Positions 17,758 to 30,034 are shown, counted from the first letter of the stretch. The stretch: DNA of 64,000 bases from Heliopora coerulea (GCA_030142905.1 JASJOG010000041.1:119501-183500), one strand, 5' to 3'. Notes: generated by a model not told the origin, from the sequence alone. Program-made: numbers and translations.

Positions 17758-20700
17758 TTTTTGTTTATTTTCTTTTTATGTTTCGAAAACAAAATTAAAT
17801 ATTTGTCGAACAGACTTTCCGAAACAGTGTTTTGGAAAAAAACATTTTGGAAACATTTAGATGTATCGCAGGCTTTACCTTGTCCACCACAGGATTTTGG
17901 AAGCATAGCCGTTAGAAGCACGGGGGCGTGGTGGTGGGGGACTGGCGCCCCTCTATTTTTCAGGATAAAGGGGCTGAGCCACCTCAAAAACTCACTAACA
18001 AAGCACTCGAGTTTAGTGGTTTGTAGCTTACTTGTAAGCATTGATTCTTAATTCTTGTGAAAATTGTGATAAAAATTAGTTATAGGTTAAATGTTATAGA
18101 TTACAAAGAGTTGTTGCACTAACGGAATTCGAGATATACAGTTCCCCAGTTCCTGGGATCCTTTAATCTTTAGGGATTGTTACCCTCCAAATTAAAATCC
18201 CGGCAATATTTTCCATCGCACAAAACAAAAGTAAACGCTTCCCATCAAGTATTTTCTTTGCAATAATACTAACTAAAAGATGAAAGAACTAGAAAGTGGA
18301 GATGATCTAACTTTTAATTATAATTACCTCAGATAAGTTTAGGACGTGTAGATTTAAAGTAAATGGCGGAGAAGTGCTGCGTCTCGTCCCTAAGCTTTAT
18401 GGAGACACCCGTGCAACTACAGTAGCTTTTGGAAATTGATCAGATACTGTCGACAAAACATGATCAGGTGGACCAAAATTATGTTGTTTTTGATCACTAT
18501 ATCTTGTGGTAAAACTGCCCTCAAAATACAGGAAATCGCATGTAGGCGCATATGAGAATCAAAAATATTCCGGAGGGCATGCCCCCAGACTCCCCTAGAG
18601 GGTTCTCCCACCTTCCGCGCGCAGCCAGTCCCCCTTACCTTGGACATCATCCTACGGTGGTGTTCGAAAATTTGTCTGACAAATCATGAACCTCAGTAAT
18701 TCTTTTTTTCATTGTGTTACGAGCCGGTCCCTATTAAATTATGTGGCTGCTTTTGGTTCAATTTGCTCGCAACAAAGAATACAAAACCAGCTATATTTTC
18801 AACTATTTATTCCACTATATTTGAATTGTTAAAGGTTAGCGTCTTCATTCTTTCTAACCTTGAAGTATGTATTATACTCCTGTGAGACTAAGTACAACTC
18901 TGATCACTCTGTACACTCTTTGGGTTTTGGTTCTGTTGATTTCTTTGACGACTTTGACTTTTTGGTTCGGTTTCTTTGGTTCTGTTGATTTGTTTGGTTC
19001 TTGACTTTGATAATTTCTTTTAAGACTTCGGTTCGTAATGATGTTATTCAGGCTAACACCTTATGAATAATGCATGCACTGTTGAGTTGTGCTCTGCCTT
19101 TTATACGTTTAGCTAGGGTAAGAAACTATAGACTATTTCCTTTACGTTAAATGGTGCGTTAAAGCTTGTTCCAGCACAGGATGTCCGTTACGTTATCTTG
19201 TGGGCTAAGGCGTTTTCCTGTTGCGTTTTGAGGTTTAACTATTTCCTCACTCATGCACGAAAGCAAATTACTCATGCACGAAAGCAATATATCCTAAATA
19301 TAATATCTACTATACTGTCAAATATATCTCATACATGTAACAATTGTCATTCAAATCCACAACAAACTAAACGGGAAAGTCTGGGCGTTCAGGCACCCTT
19401 CGCACCGATTGACACGCGTAATGATTGAAGTCGCATAAGTAAGGTGGAATGAATATTGTGCAAATTGGACTGACCAAATATTTCGCAGATTAGATTGAAT
19501 GAACATTTTGCAGATTGGATTGGATTAAATATATGAGGTTTAAGTTAAATGATAAATTATCATTTGTATTGCTTAACAAACCTGATTTGCGATTGATTTA
19601 AATATTTGTGGATGCAGACTGTCCAACATAAGGACCTCGCGAAATCGGGATTTTACGAGGGAGGTTCTTGGAGCATGCTCCCCCATTCTTGATGTCTTTA
19701 AATACGATTTCTAACTATCCCAGATGAGAATTTCTGCCAAAAATGTTCCGTTAATTGATCGTAGTTTGCCCTTGTTTTTTATAAAAATGGCTACTGTACT
19801 GAAATGATATTGTAATGAGAGACATTTATCGAGAAGAAGTTTGAGAAATCGGATATTCCTGACTTATTTAAAGGCCACCTGTCTAATTTATGTCCTGTTC
19901 ATTTCATCCGTCTGTTTACCACTGGCGCCGTTGTTTTGATTGGGTCTTCGAAAGATATCTATACTATTAGAATTTGACGAAAATATCTTTCTAGGCTTCT
20001 TGTTACTTGAAGCAAATGTCAGAATCGGGATTTTTCGTATCCCGACGGCATATTGGTCGGGATTCGGGATTTTCAAGCAAAATCGGGATAATCCCGACAA
20101 AATTAGGATGGTTGGACAGTCTGTGGATGTTTGCGGATAGTATTGAAGCCATAAATTATTGGATTGAATACTGCTACGAATGGCGCGAGTACCTGGCCCT
20201 CATCGGCAGGTTTATTGTGTTCCTGATGCTTGTTGCTATAGCAACCTGAATATTGTAGCATCGACACGACTGACGATGAAGATCTGTTTTCTTCTGAGGC
20301 ATTCATTTGAACAAATAAATCTCATTTTGTAGTGAAATTCATCAAGAACTATAACAACATGCCAATTAATAGAGTACCAGTAGTGCACAAGTTTGGAATA
20401 ATTTCGCAGAGCCAACGCGTTGAGCTGGAAGAGAGAATTACGAAGAAAGTATTATCAGAAGCGCAACGTGAATTCGTTTCACAACAGAAATCAACAAGGT
20501 ATGATAAATTAGCTCGGTTTTTTTCTTTTTTTCGGACATACTCACCCCGAAATAAATGCATATTCACTGTTAATTGAGCTTACATTACGCCGTCTTGGCG
20601 CTGGATTTGGTGAAGACCACACTGACAGCCATTTCGTGATTATTAAACCTATTTTTACCACGTTTCGCCTGCTCAGAATATTACTTCTAAATTGATGCAT

Positions 20701-22811
20701 TGTAAGTGTTCAGGGTCCTCAGAATTTCTGGTGCAGATCCATGAGTTCTGGATTGGAGTTGGTTGCTCAAATCTCAAATGCCTGGTCAGGCAGTGCCAAC
20801 AGACGCCCCTATCCATGCAAAAATCAATCGTAAATTTTACCCACTAAGTCGGGAGTTGTCCAATGAATGGTGCCATTTGGCAGATAAACTTTAAGTTATT
20901 AGGCAGCACATGAATAGAGCTGTTCAATTGCCAGGAATCATCAGCCAGATAATAAGAGGTTATAAGGGCTTAGAACAGTCAACCGTCAATGTTAAAATCT
21001 CCAAAGCGAGCTGCACTGTCACGATGTATATGAGGTTACATCAAATACTGAGCAACTGTGTACAATACAGATTAAAACATGCGGTCAACTGAAATGTGTG
21101 AGCTTACAAAGCATTAAGCCATTTGTTTAGTTGCACAATACAGGTACAATAAATAATTATTGCTCATTTAAGGCTACAGTCCTGGTAGTCAAAAGTTCAC
21201 ATTAAACAAATTCAGTTAGAGAATGCTTCACAAATTTCCTGAATATGTCGATACCTAGCTGTGTATCATCCATATTTTGCAGACTGGTGCGCTTTAGCAG
21301 ATTCAAGAAACAAATGTTACATTGCAATTTGTTTATTCAGTGCAAATGTAAAACCCAAACCCTCATCCTTGAATGACAGATCCAGAATGTGATTTCAACT
21401 AGAATATACATACTTTACATGTATTTCATAACATCTGTGCTAATAAACTTGGCCTACATGTAGAGTTCTCCATACCAATCATTTTTTTTGAAAATAGGCT
21501 GTTTCTTGCTTAAGAAATTTTCTCCATGCCTGTGGCTCTCCACTAGCCTGTACACATACCAATATCCTTTATCAGTGCTCAGACAAATTAATTGCCGTTC
21601 TTTATTTGTTAAACAAGCTGTTGTACTTAATTCAATCAGTCATTTGTTCATTCATTCATTTAATTGTTTAATATTTATTTTTACATTTGTTAAGTTTGTT
21701 TGTCTGTTTATCAAGACGAATCTCTACCTGTTACCTAAGTTTGGCTTGTCTAATTTAAAATTAAATCAGTGATGTAATAAATAGTTATGTGATGCCTAGT
21801 ATTAATACTCATTTGAAGTAAAAATTATAGGTTTTTTTGAAAAAATCATTCAAATTTAAATTAACTTTTATTTTTATACCATTACAGAAATATCTAACTA
21901 GTAACTAACATATTTAACATGCTTTTACTTTATTCCAATGGGGTCAGAAAACAAGAGTGGATGATATGACTTGCTACTCATTGCAAAACAACAATTATAA
22001 TTAATGTTACTGCACAGAAGACAGGTGAATTGTTTTGGGTGATTTTAGTGTTACCTATTGGGATTTGGAAGATTCTGATTGTCAATGATGCACTGAAATT
22101 ATTATAAAATTTAGTCACACAACTAATGTCAGTTGTTTGAAATTTGTTGTATAAAAATTTAGGGTATCCTGCTAAAATCATCAAAAACCTGGATTTCTGT
22201 TTATAATACCCTGCCCCTTTGTTCTGTGTCATACATGCAGCTACAGTGTCTAATGTCTGTGTAGTGATCACCAAAGCATTATTTTATTTTTTCTCTTGGT
22301 CAAAATTGACTGGGGGGAGGGGTAGTTGAATTCATAAGGTGTACTTTCTCAACTATTAGCTAAAAGCAGAAAATTTGCCACATTGTGGGAAGCTGTCTCA
22401 AGTCTTTTTGCACCCAATTGTATGCTTGCAGTTGTTCCAAATCTCAATGTTTGAGTTGGTGTCTTGGATTGCTCCAATGAAAACTTACTTAGACCCCATC
22501 CACATGTTATGATTGTATTCTATGATAACATTGCTCTTTCTGAGATAAATCATTTAGTCACAAGAGTCTTCAATGTGTACAGTATAAAAATATACACAAG
22601 CCAAAAATTGGCAGGATTTGTCCTACTGAAAATTAATAATATATTATGCTTGAGTGAATAATTGTACAGGCAACTATCATTTCATGAAGTGTTGATGGGG
22701 CCTTACACATGCTTTGAGACATCCCTCTCTCATTTCTGATCATTAGATTTTACCAAAAAGTGATCTTACTGTGCGAGAAATGGAATGTCAGAGGTTCCCC
22801 CTGAGAGCATT
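17758..22811. other. Host DNA without recognisable genes
   Basis: About 5 kb shows only short chance frames. A low-complexity stretch rich in TTTGGTTC and TTTGACTTT words lies at about 18910-19030. A cluster of repeated TCGGGA words, spelling short inverted TCCCGA/TCGGGA units, lies at about 20020-20100. Nothing looks like an exon series, tRNA or intact transposon. Confidence 0.4.
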
Positions 22812-22900
22812 GGGCCTGGGCCTGGGCCTGGGCCTGGGCCTGGGCCTGGGCCTGGGCCTGGGCCTGGGCCTGGGCCTGGGCCTGGGCCTGGGCCTGGGCC
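22812..22900. repeat. (GGGCCT)n hexanucleotide repeat
   Basis: Fourteen or so perfect GGGCCT units lie in tandem. The runs of three G could form G-quadruplexes on the + strand. The open frames through it are only Gly-Leu, Gly-Pro or Arg-Pro dipeptide repeats and are rejected as genes. Confidence 0.9.
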
Positions 22901-22984
22901 AGGGCCAGGGGCAACAGGGCCGGAGGAGTTTCAGGTGTGGGGGCTTAAGATAAGAATACTGCATTTTACATGTATCCCCTGGAA

Positions 22985-23533
22985 AATTTAGAACAAGTGT
23001 TTTAAAATGTGGTTGTTTACGGGAAAATACCATTAAGAAACCTACTGCTATTATCCTGGGGGATTCCATAATAAAGTACATTAATGACCGCAAGCTGTAC
23101 AAACGTCGAACTTTAGCTAGACGTCTAGCTAAAGTTCGACGTTTGTAAAGTCATTTCCTGTGGCATTCGTCGAAAACATGAATGATTATATCATGCCATC
23201 TCTTCGAAAGAAACCCGATGAAATGATTTTGCATGTCGGCACAATTAACATCAAGTATGACGACCCCCAGGAAATTGCTGAAAAAATTGTTCAATTGGCA
23301 ACAACGATCCAACATCACTCATCCAGTACCAAGGTAACCATTTCTTCTTTAATTATTAGAGATGACGCGAATCTCAACTTAAAAATTAACGAAGTCAACA
23401 GAATCGTTGGAAAACCATCTCTCATAAGAACATTTCTAATAAACATTTAAATGCTAGTGGGCTTCATTTAAGCCCACGGGGCACAAAACTCCTTGCAACC
23501 AATTTTATTGAACACATACGAAACGCTCAGTAA
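22985..23533 (+). pseudogene. L2/CR1-like retrotransposon ORF1 relic with SGNH esterase-like domain
   Basis: A segment near 23040-23100 reads TAIILGDSIIKYINDRKLYK, with the GDS block that opens SGNH hydrolases. It is followed, after a 50-base palindrome, by the open stretch at 23160-23450. That stretch contains PDEMILHVGT (the GxND/GTN-type block) and later a segment ending in GLHLSPRGTKLLATNFIEHI in a shifted frame, close to the block V His of the fold. ORF1 proteins of several CR1/L2 elements carry such esterase domains. It is the 5' part of the element whose ORF2 lies downstream. Frameshifts and the palindrome show decay. Confidence 0.55.
23098..23147. repeat. Perfect 50-base palindrome
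   Basis: The sequence from 23098 to 23122 is exactly the reverse complement of 23123-23147, with no spacer (centre ACGT). It lies immediately after the GDS block of the esterase relic, where normal coding sequence would be expected. Confidence 0.9.
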
Positions 23534-23639
23534 TATCTACCTCACCCTGGTGTTGTGGCCAAACGCAATATTTCTGATTTGTTAAATTCTAATGTCTGCA
23601 ATATAAGGAGAGGTGATGATCGATTTGAAAATAATACTC

Positions 23640-23770
23640 CTGTAAATTCAACGTTACTTCCAAATAAGCGTGGTTTTAAAGTGCCAAACTCAAATATTAT
23701 CAGCCTCCTTAAACATTGATGAATTACGCACCTTTTTGTCTGACTGTTGTCTTGATGTGATAAGTAATAT
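23640..23770 (+). pseudogene. 5' end of the L2/CR1-like ORF2 (endonuclease start)
   Basis: The reading NIIS-LLKHIDELRTFLSDCCLDVIS (with one shift) corresponds to the first helix and strand of the apurinic-type endonuclease of L2/CR1 elements. It breaks off at about 23770 and resumes at about 24250 with ETRLDGTI, so the repeat between them is an insertion into the endonuclease domain. Confidence 0.5.
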
Positions 23771-24247
23771 TTCATAAACGAGTGCGACTGTTTTACCAGG
23801 GGTTACAAACACGAGAGAACAATGAAAATCACGAGGCCGTGAACCGAGTGATTTTGATTGTTCTCGAGTGTTTGTAAAACATGAGAGGATAATGAAAATC
23901 ACGAAGTCGTAGGCCGAGTGAATTTTGTTGTGCTCGAATGTTTTACAAACGCGAGAGAACATTGAAAATCACGAGGCGGTAGGCCAAGAGCTTTTTATTG
24001 TTCTCGAGTGTTTGTAACCTCTGGTAAAACACGAGACACGAGTTTATGAAATAGCTTCTCAATCGTCTATTTTGAATTTATAATTAAGAAATGTGGTAAT
24101 AAACGGTTCTAAGTAAGAGCCGTATATTATCTGATTTCTTAATAATGAATTCAGTTTACGCGACCTTTACCGGGTTTCAAAACACATGCACATGACCAAG
24201 TATGTTCATCCGGTTGGTTAATTAGAGCATGAATTATTAATGAGTTT
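23771..24247. mobile_element. MITE-like dispersed repeat, copy A (nested inside the retrotransposon)
   Basis: This segment splits the endonuclease frame. Its first half is built of inverted and repeated GTTTGTAAAACA and GAGAGAACAATGAAAATCACGAGG units. Its second half matches the repeat at 44450-44775 in order: AATAGCTTCTCAA, AATTAAGAAATGTG, a GGTTTCAAAA-CATGCA block and CATGAATTATTAATGAGTT. It has no coding capacity. Confidence 0.6.
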
Positions 24248-25232
24248 GAGAACTATTGACGAAACACGATTAGATGGTACGATCAGTGATTCGGAAGTTC
24301 ATATTGACAATTACCATGTAATTCGTCACGATAGGCCTATTAATGGTCGAAATGAAGGCCGAGTTTGTATTTATATTCGAACAAGCATTAGCTTTATGGT
24401 TAGAACAGACTTAGAAACTGATAAACTGGAAAGCTTATTGATTGAAATAAGAAAACCTAGATCTAAGCCTTTCCTTATTACTACACGGTACAGACCGCCT
24501 AGTTCACCAATCGAATTATTTACGCATTTTGAAGAGCTAATTGGGCGAATTGATTCAGAAAACATCGAGCATATTATCCTTGGGGATTTTAATTGCAATC
24601 TTTTAACTGGATCTAATTCAAACAATGATGCGCTCCTAAATATTGCTGATATATATAATTTAAACCAATTAATTTGTGACCCAACTCGAGTAACCCCTAC
24701 AAGCAAAACTTTAACAGACCTCATTTTTACAAATTATCCAGATAATATTGCTAGTGGTGGAGTGTTCCATGTGAGCATAAGTGATCATAGCTTGGTGTAT
24801 GTTTATCGCAAACTTTTCTTACCTCCTGAAACAGGAACTAAAAGTATTTGCATTAGGCATTTCAAGAATTTCAAAAGAGAAAACTTCTGTAATATTCAAG
24901 CCCAAGCATGGAATGATCTCGAGGGAATAGAGAACCCTAATGAAATGTGGATTAAATGGAAATTGATGTTTTTAGAGGTTTGTGATAAGCACGCTCCAAT
25001 GCGAACTAGACACATAGGAGCATCTAAAAGTCCTTGCATTAATTCTGATCTGAAACGCATTATGTATCATAGAGACCGATTAAAACTTATATCCATAAAA
25101 TCCAATCTTCCACTAGATTGGAGTAACTATAAGAAAACACGTAATCGGGTAAATACTGAGATCAGGAATGCCAAAAGGTGCTATTACGATAGCTCTTTCG
25201 AAAAACATGCCAATAATTCACGGAAAATATGA
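24240..25232 (+). pseudogene. Endonuclease domain of an L2/CR1-like non-LTR retrotransposon (ORF2)
   Basis: The open frame covers most of an apurinic-like endonuclease: DETRLDGTI (catalytic Glu), a GRNEGRVCIYIR strand, YRPPSSPIE, HIILGDFNCNL (the catalytic GDFN Asp/Asn pair, about residue 113), and SDHSLVYV with the terminal SDH triad. After the domain comes a helical linker (WSNYKKTRNRVNTEIRNAKR) leading to the reverse transcriptase. The first codons are derived from the inserted repeat, so the apparent ATG is not the native start. It nicks target DNA for target-primed reverse transcription. A TGA at 25230 and later shifts disable the copy. Confidence 0.85.
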
Positions 25233-25326
25233 CAAACTATTAGTGATATAATGTCGCGTAAAAATAACAAATTGGTGATTAACGAAATTGATTGCGAAGG
25301 GACAACAGTAAATAACCCCAACAAAC

Positions 25327-26046
25327 TTGCTTAGAAATTTAACATATTATATTTTTCAGAAATTGGACCGAAACTTGCTAGACATCGAGCTTGTTAATGC
25401 CAGTTATAAGGATTATCTGATCAAAACCGATAAGCGTTTCAACTTTGAACCACCAAGTCAACCACGTGTTTTAATATTGTTGTCTAAGCTTTGCAAGTCG
25501 AAATCAACTGGTCTTGATAACATTCCTGCTAAGCTGCTTAGAGAATGTCCAGATTTAATTTCAGATTCGTTAACCACTATATTTAATAAATCCATACAAA
25601 CAGGTGTTTTCCCCGACGAATGGAAGAGTGCTAGGATTACATCTCTTTATAAAAACGCTGGGAAACGCAATGACATGACCAACTATCGTCCGATATCTAT
25701 AATTCCAGTAGTAGCAAAGGTGTTCGAACGTATAATGTATGACCAAGTGTATAAATACCTTATGGATAACAAGATTTTATCTTGTCATCAATCTGGATTT
25801 CGTTCATTACAATCTACCGTAACAGCCTTGCTGAAAGGAACCGATAGTTGGTCACTAAATATCGATCGTGGTAATGCTAATGCAGTTATTTTCCTAGATC
25901 TGAAAATGGCCTTTGATACAGTGGACCATTCGATCTTATTAAATTAAAAATTTATGAAATAACTGGACCTGCACAGGAATGGTTTAGTTCATACTTAAAA
26001 TATCGTAAACAAATTTGTACAGTCAACTGTTGTAAATCATCAGAAA
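25327..26046 (+). pseudogene. Reverse transcriptase, N-terminal half, of the same L2/CR1-like element
   Basis: The frame at 25327-25947 contains the classical RT blocks STGLDNIPAKLL, FPDEWKSARITSLYKN, NYRPISIIPVVAKVFERIM, HQSGFRSLQST and FLDLKMAFDTVDHSILL, where the Asp of block A is the first catalytic residue. A one-base shift near 25945 continues with EWFSSYLKYR up to 26046, where the coding sequence breaks off at the 1.9-kb insertion. The remaining palm motifs resume after 27980. Confidence 0.85.
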
Positions 26047-26318
26047 CATAGACTAGAAATACGTGTACGCAACAACCCCTCGCCCACCCTTCCATTGTAT
26101 CCCTCGAGAATTCGATTGAGATTGATAATTTTTCAAAATTGACAAAAAGCTTAAAATTCAACTTTGAAATTGACAAACTGACGTTTTTGTAATTGGGAAA
26201 GTGAATGCAATCAACAACAGTTCTTGGGAATATAATGGGAAATGTAAGCAAAATGGGAGAAAGAGGCTGTGTCACTGGACGGTTGCAAAACTGGAATCCA
26301 GCGAAAAAATAAAATAAA

Positions 26319-26350
<32 letters not shown>

Positions 26351-27979
26351 TGGAAAGAGAAAGGAAAAACGTCTGAACTTACACAGCTTCGCCATTAATC
26401 AACAGAAACTCCAACTGGAAAAATTCATATTTAAATCGCTGATCGTTTGGTGAAAATAACCTTTAACGGTTTCACAAATGTTAAAAGACCCATTCTCACA
26501 ATTACGACAATGAATGCTCGGATCAAAACCATATATCAGTTGCATACTTGTGCGATTTCGTGTGATTATCTTCTACACTTGTCACTTAGTTCCCCTTAAT
26601 GTAAGATTTTTTATTAGATGGCCAGAATGTCCATCTTAAAAGTCGAGAATCCTCTTAAGTTACCGGTCGTAATGCAACATTGGGGATAGGTTAAGATTTA
26701 AAACGTTTTGGGGGTTTTATTGTTTAACATTTTTGGTCTTAAAATATTACCTACAGATGTCTAAAGAGGTGCTATGATGATGATTTATACCTAGCATTTA
26801 GCCGAAGGTACAAGACATTTGTGACAAAGATGAAACGTATTACGAAACTGACAAAATAAACAAAGAAAATAGGAACGAATTCTGCAATCTTATTGCTGAC
26901 CAAAAACCGGTAAGTCTAAAACAGGGAATACAAAATACAAGCAAACCTGGTACAACTTTGTGGTAAGAAAAACAAGTTGAGAGAAGAAGAACACATACCT
27001 TTTACATAGTTAAACTGTCTGCTTTGTTCATTTTCGAAAGTGCAAAAAAAAAGAAAAATGCCGAAGCGTACAAACTTTACGGCTTTCCAACAAAACATTT
27101 GCCGGCTCCTGAACGAAACAGGTTCAACGGCAAATTTGCTGAAAGAAGTCAAGCTTAAGCTTTCCCGAAAGGTTTTAAAATCTAGAACAAAGCAGATGCT
27201 GGTCGTATATGAAAAAGAAGAAAATCTTTGGCACGTATAGTCTCCCTTTTGGAAGAATGAAGTCCGGAAGCAAATTTCGAAAACGGCTCAAAACATTGGT
27301 CCTCAAGGAAGATTAGCCAACCATTCCGTTTACAAAACGTGTATTTCAAGGCTTCTCAATACTGACTAACCTTTGAATTATACAGCTTAACTAAGTGATA
27401 ACCAAAACTTGGAAATTCTCGACTCATACAAATTACCTCCCGTTCAACATCACCAAAGAATGTCGTCTGTACTTACTCAGCAAATGTCCGGGCAACAAGC
27501 GCTAATTCGAGTTCCTTTATGAGTTTTGCAGATATTGACCAAAAGAACAAACTCAAAATCTCCCTCTAAAACTGATATTTTGAGCATATGCAATGGAGCT
27601 GAGTTTGAAAACTGCCCTTTCAATATCCAAGTCATGAATGGTTCTGTTACTCTCAGACGGCCTCAAAAACTGAAACCAGTCAAAAGCTCCGACTTTTTAA
27701 AAAAAGCCATTTCTTGAGTTCGTATTCAATCATATACTGGCTTCAACGTTCAAATGATGTAAACAACTTTGTAGTGGTCCATAAAAGCGAAAAAATCTTT
27801 CAATTCGGCCTCTCATCTCGTGAACAACATACCAGTCCCTGAGTTTGTACACGGCATTCTTGAGAGTGCGGAACCCGATGAACATAGAATTTTTCACACT
27901 AGTCACCAAGCGTGTAAAAGGACTCCACGCACGTCGAGATTAGTACCCTCGCACCGCGCTTCGCGCGGTGGGCGAGGGG
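26047..27979. mobile_element. 1.9-kb insertion inside the reverse transcriptase, bounded by GC-rich inverted repeats
   Basis: The RT frame stops at about 26046 and resumes in register of function at 27980 ([13 protein letters not shown]). Close to the left edge lies CCCCTCGCCCACC (26076-26088), and its exact reverse complement GGTGGGCGAGGGG occupies 27967-27979 at the right edge. The right edge also forms a strong hairpin, CCGCGC-TT-CGCGCGG (about 27953-27969). The interior is AT-rich and includes a short AATAA repeat near 26320-26350 and a tyrosine-recombinase relic near its right end. No clear target-site duplication is visible, so the exact ends remain open. Confidence 0.55.
27215..27720 (+). 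pseudogene. C-terminal relic of a tyrosine recombinase (Crypton/DUF3504-like)
   Basis: The translation near 27290-27480 gives NHSVYKTCISRLLNTD followed, with two stops, by a LSDNQNLEILDSYKLPPVQH block and RMSSVL. This matches the C-terminal catalytic order of metazoan DUF3504/Crypton-type tyrosine recombinases (NHSVRKT...SGHKNLKSLDSY): the Arg of the first block is changed to Tyr, the GH of the second to DN, while the final Tyr remains. The tail at 27526-27717 (FENCPFNIQVMNGSV) fits the C-terminus of the same family. Lost catalytic residues and stops show that it is dead. Confidence 0.5.
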
Positions 27980-28880
27980 ATAAGGAATGGTGTGCCGCAA
28001 GGCACCATTCTTGGCCCTCTGTTATTTTTGCTATACATAAACGATCTCCCCAACTGCTTGTCGTTTTCCTAGCCAAGGATGTATGCTGATGATACTAGCA
28101 TTACGTATGCTAGTAGTGATATAAATGAAATAAATGAATGTATTAATTCTGATTTGAGTAGGATCCATGTTTGGCTTGCAGCTAATAAGCTCACGCTAAA
28201 CATGACAAAAACTGAATTCCTACTTATTGGCGCTAGATAAAGGCTATGTAATCTCTGAAAAACCTAATATTGTTGTTGATGGAATACCAGTGCAACAGGT
28301 CTCGTCCTCAAAGTCACTGGGTGTGCAAATTGATGAAAATCCAAACTGGGTAAATCATGTCGACATGACTTCTAAAAAAATATTCTCTAGGATAAGCGCC
28401 ATCAAACCAGTTAGACATCTAGTTCCCTTGGAAACACTACTAACTATTTATAATGCTTTAGTGCAGTCTCATTTAGACTGTTGTAGTGCGGTATGGCGAA
28501 ACTGTAACAAAGGCCTTTCTGATAAACTCCGGAAACTCCAGAATCGAACCGCGCGTATTATAACCATCTAAAATTTTGGCACCAACGCTGGTGATCTTTT
28601 CGGGTCACTGAAGTGGAATACATTCGATCACCAAGCACTAAATAAGAAAACACCAGCTTACTTGAGTTCAAAATTTGTTAATCGATCCAACATGATTTCC
28701 TGTTCTCTAAGAGAGACGGAGAGAAAGCTCGCAGTGCCGCTCCCGCGCACAAAATATTACAAAAGACGTTTTAGTTATAGCGGGGTGGTACTGTGGAATA
28801 GTTTAACTTCCAACTTAAGTCAGGCATCGTCACTTACTAACTTTAACTCACAAATAAGCTACCACAGTTTCTCAGGGTGA
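27980..28880 (+). pseudogene. Reverse transcriptase, C-terminal half, of the L2/CR1-like element
   Basis: The sequence resumes with [20 protein letters not shown] (block B). A frame shift is followed by MYADDTSITYAS (the YADD catalytic box) near 28080, then HVWLAANKLTLNMTKTEF. An in-frame stop precedes the thumb and C-terminal domain, which is open at 28227-28571 (SSSKSLGVQID, AVWRNCN, LQNRTARIIT) and at 28662-28880 (WNSLTSNLSQASSL). Together with the upstream pieces this is a nearly full-length ORF2, heavily mutated. Confidence 0.85.
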
Positions 28881-29090
28881 AGTGATTTCTATCACGGCGT
28901 CCTTGTAAAGCAAGTTGTCTTGTATTGTTTCGTACTTCGATGTTTTAGTTTGTAATTCTAATTTATTGACTTACTGTAGTTTTAGCAGATAAATGTTTCA
29001 ATGTATTTGCTAGGTTTTTATCATATTCTAAATATTCCTGAAGGACCTACCGTGTGTAGGTAAAGTTATCTTATCTTACCTTATCTTGTC
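28881..29090 (+). repeat. 3' UTR and (TTATCTTACC)-type tail of the retrotransposon
   Basis: The untranslated region ends in several copies of TTATCTTA/TTATCTTACC near 29065-29090. Such short tandem tails mark the 3' end of CR1/L2 elements. Confidence 0.6.
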
Positions 29091-29999
29091 CTATGTTTAT
29101 ACAGGGTTATATTTGAAAAAAGTGCGGGGACTGTGGGCTCCCCGGCTCCGCCATCCCTGTTGGCCTAGTTCCCTTTTTCATTTTCTATTTTCAAGGACAT
29201 AACCAAATTTGCTGTAGTCACATTAAAAGGTTGTCCAACAAACCAGGGGATTTAAAGCACCCTTTTTTGGAGTGGAGGCTGCCTTTGTCCCCTTGTCTTT
29301 TAACAAAATATGCCTCTCTGCGAAGGAATTGTGCCATGAAATAGTACATATATTTATTTGAGGGTTTCCTTAACTCATTCAATTGCCCCTGAAATCTTGT
29401 ACAACCCCCAACTTAAATTTACTTCCAATGTTCTTGATTAACATCCTCACAGCACCACTTCAAAACCCCGCCTATCTGTATGGACCTGGCCTTGACTAAT
29501 TCAAGAAAGATCACACTTAATTTGCTTCATCCCAGTTAATATGACATTCACCTCACCTAAGCTACTCCGAAGTTCATCGTCATGAACGTTATCAACACTG
29601 ATTTTCTCGAAATATTCCTTAAGATTAAAAATTTCCCGTACCCAAAGACTAATCAACTAAAAGTAGAGCGGATTCTTAAGGGTACTAAAATAATGAAAGA
29701 CCATGATTTTTCTATTTTGAAAACTATGTCCTCAAAAACCAGCTTAAGTTAAATAGAAAGGTTCTCAAAGTTTATTTTCTTTATACCTGTTAGTAAGTGA
29801 ACAATATTTTTCATTTCGACGTCTAAATACTTGTAATATGTAATATGATAGCACGAGAAGTCGTTCTTTCTAATAGCCTTAAGTGACTACCATTTCAATA
29901 TAAAGATAGGAGCCCAGCTCAGAATTCTTAAATGTATCGCCATAGCAAAAGAGGCAAGTCGAAAAGTCTTAAGACACACACGGCGTGCAAGGTGAGAAA

Positions 30000-30002
<3 letters not shown>
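29091..30002. other. Host DNA without recognisable genes
   Basis: No supported frame is seen. Near 29907 the words AGCCCAGCTCAGAATTC begin a fragment related to the foldback element at 37322-37733. Confidence 0.4.

Positions 30003-30034
<32 letters not shown>
30003..30034. repeat. (AT)n dinucleotide repeat
   Basis: Sixteen or so uninterrupted AT units lie inside the fragment related to the foldback family. Confidence 0.9.

Noticed and set aside
20007..20306. Overlapping frames on both strands at 20.0-20.3 kb
   Set aside because: No homology is recognised, there are no splice sites, and the region contains a TCGGGA-rich repeat.
22771..23102. Gly-Leu, Gly-Pro and Arg-Pro repeat proteins
   Set aside because: All are translations of the GGGCCT array.
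24240..24250. ATG at 24240 as native start of the retrotransposon ORF2
   Set aside because: The first codons come from the inserted repeat. The endonuclease domain begins earlier, before 23771.
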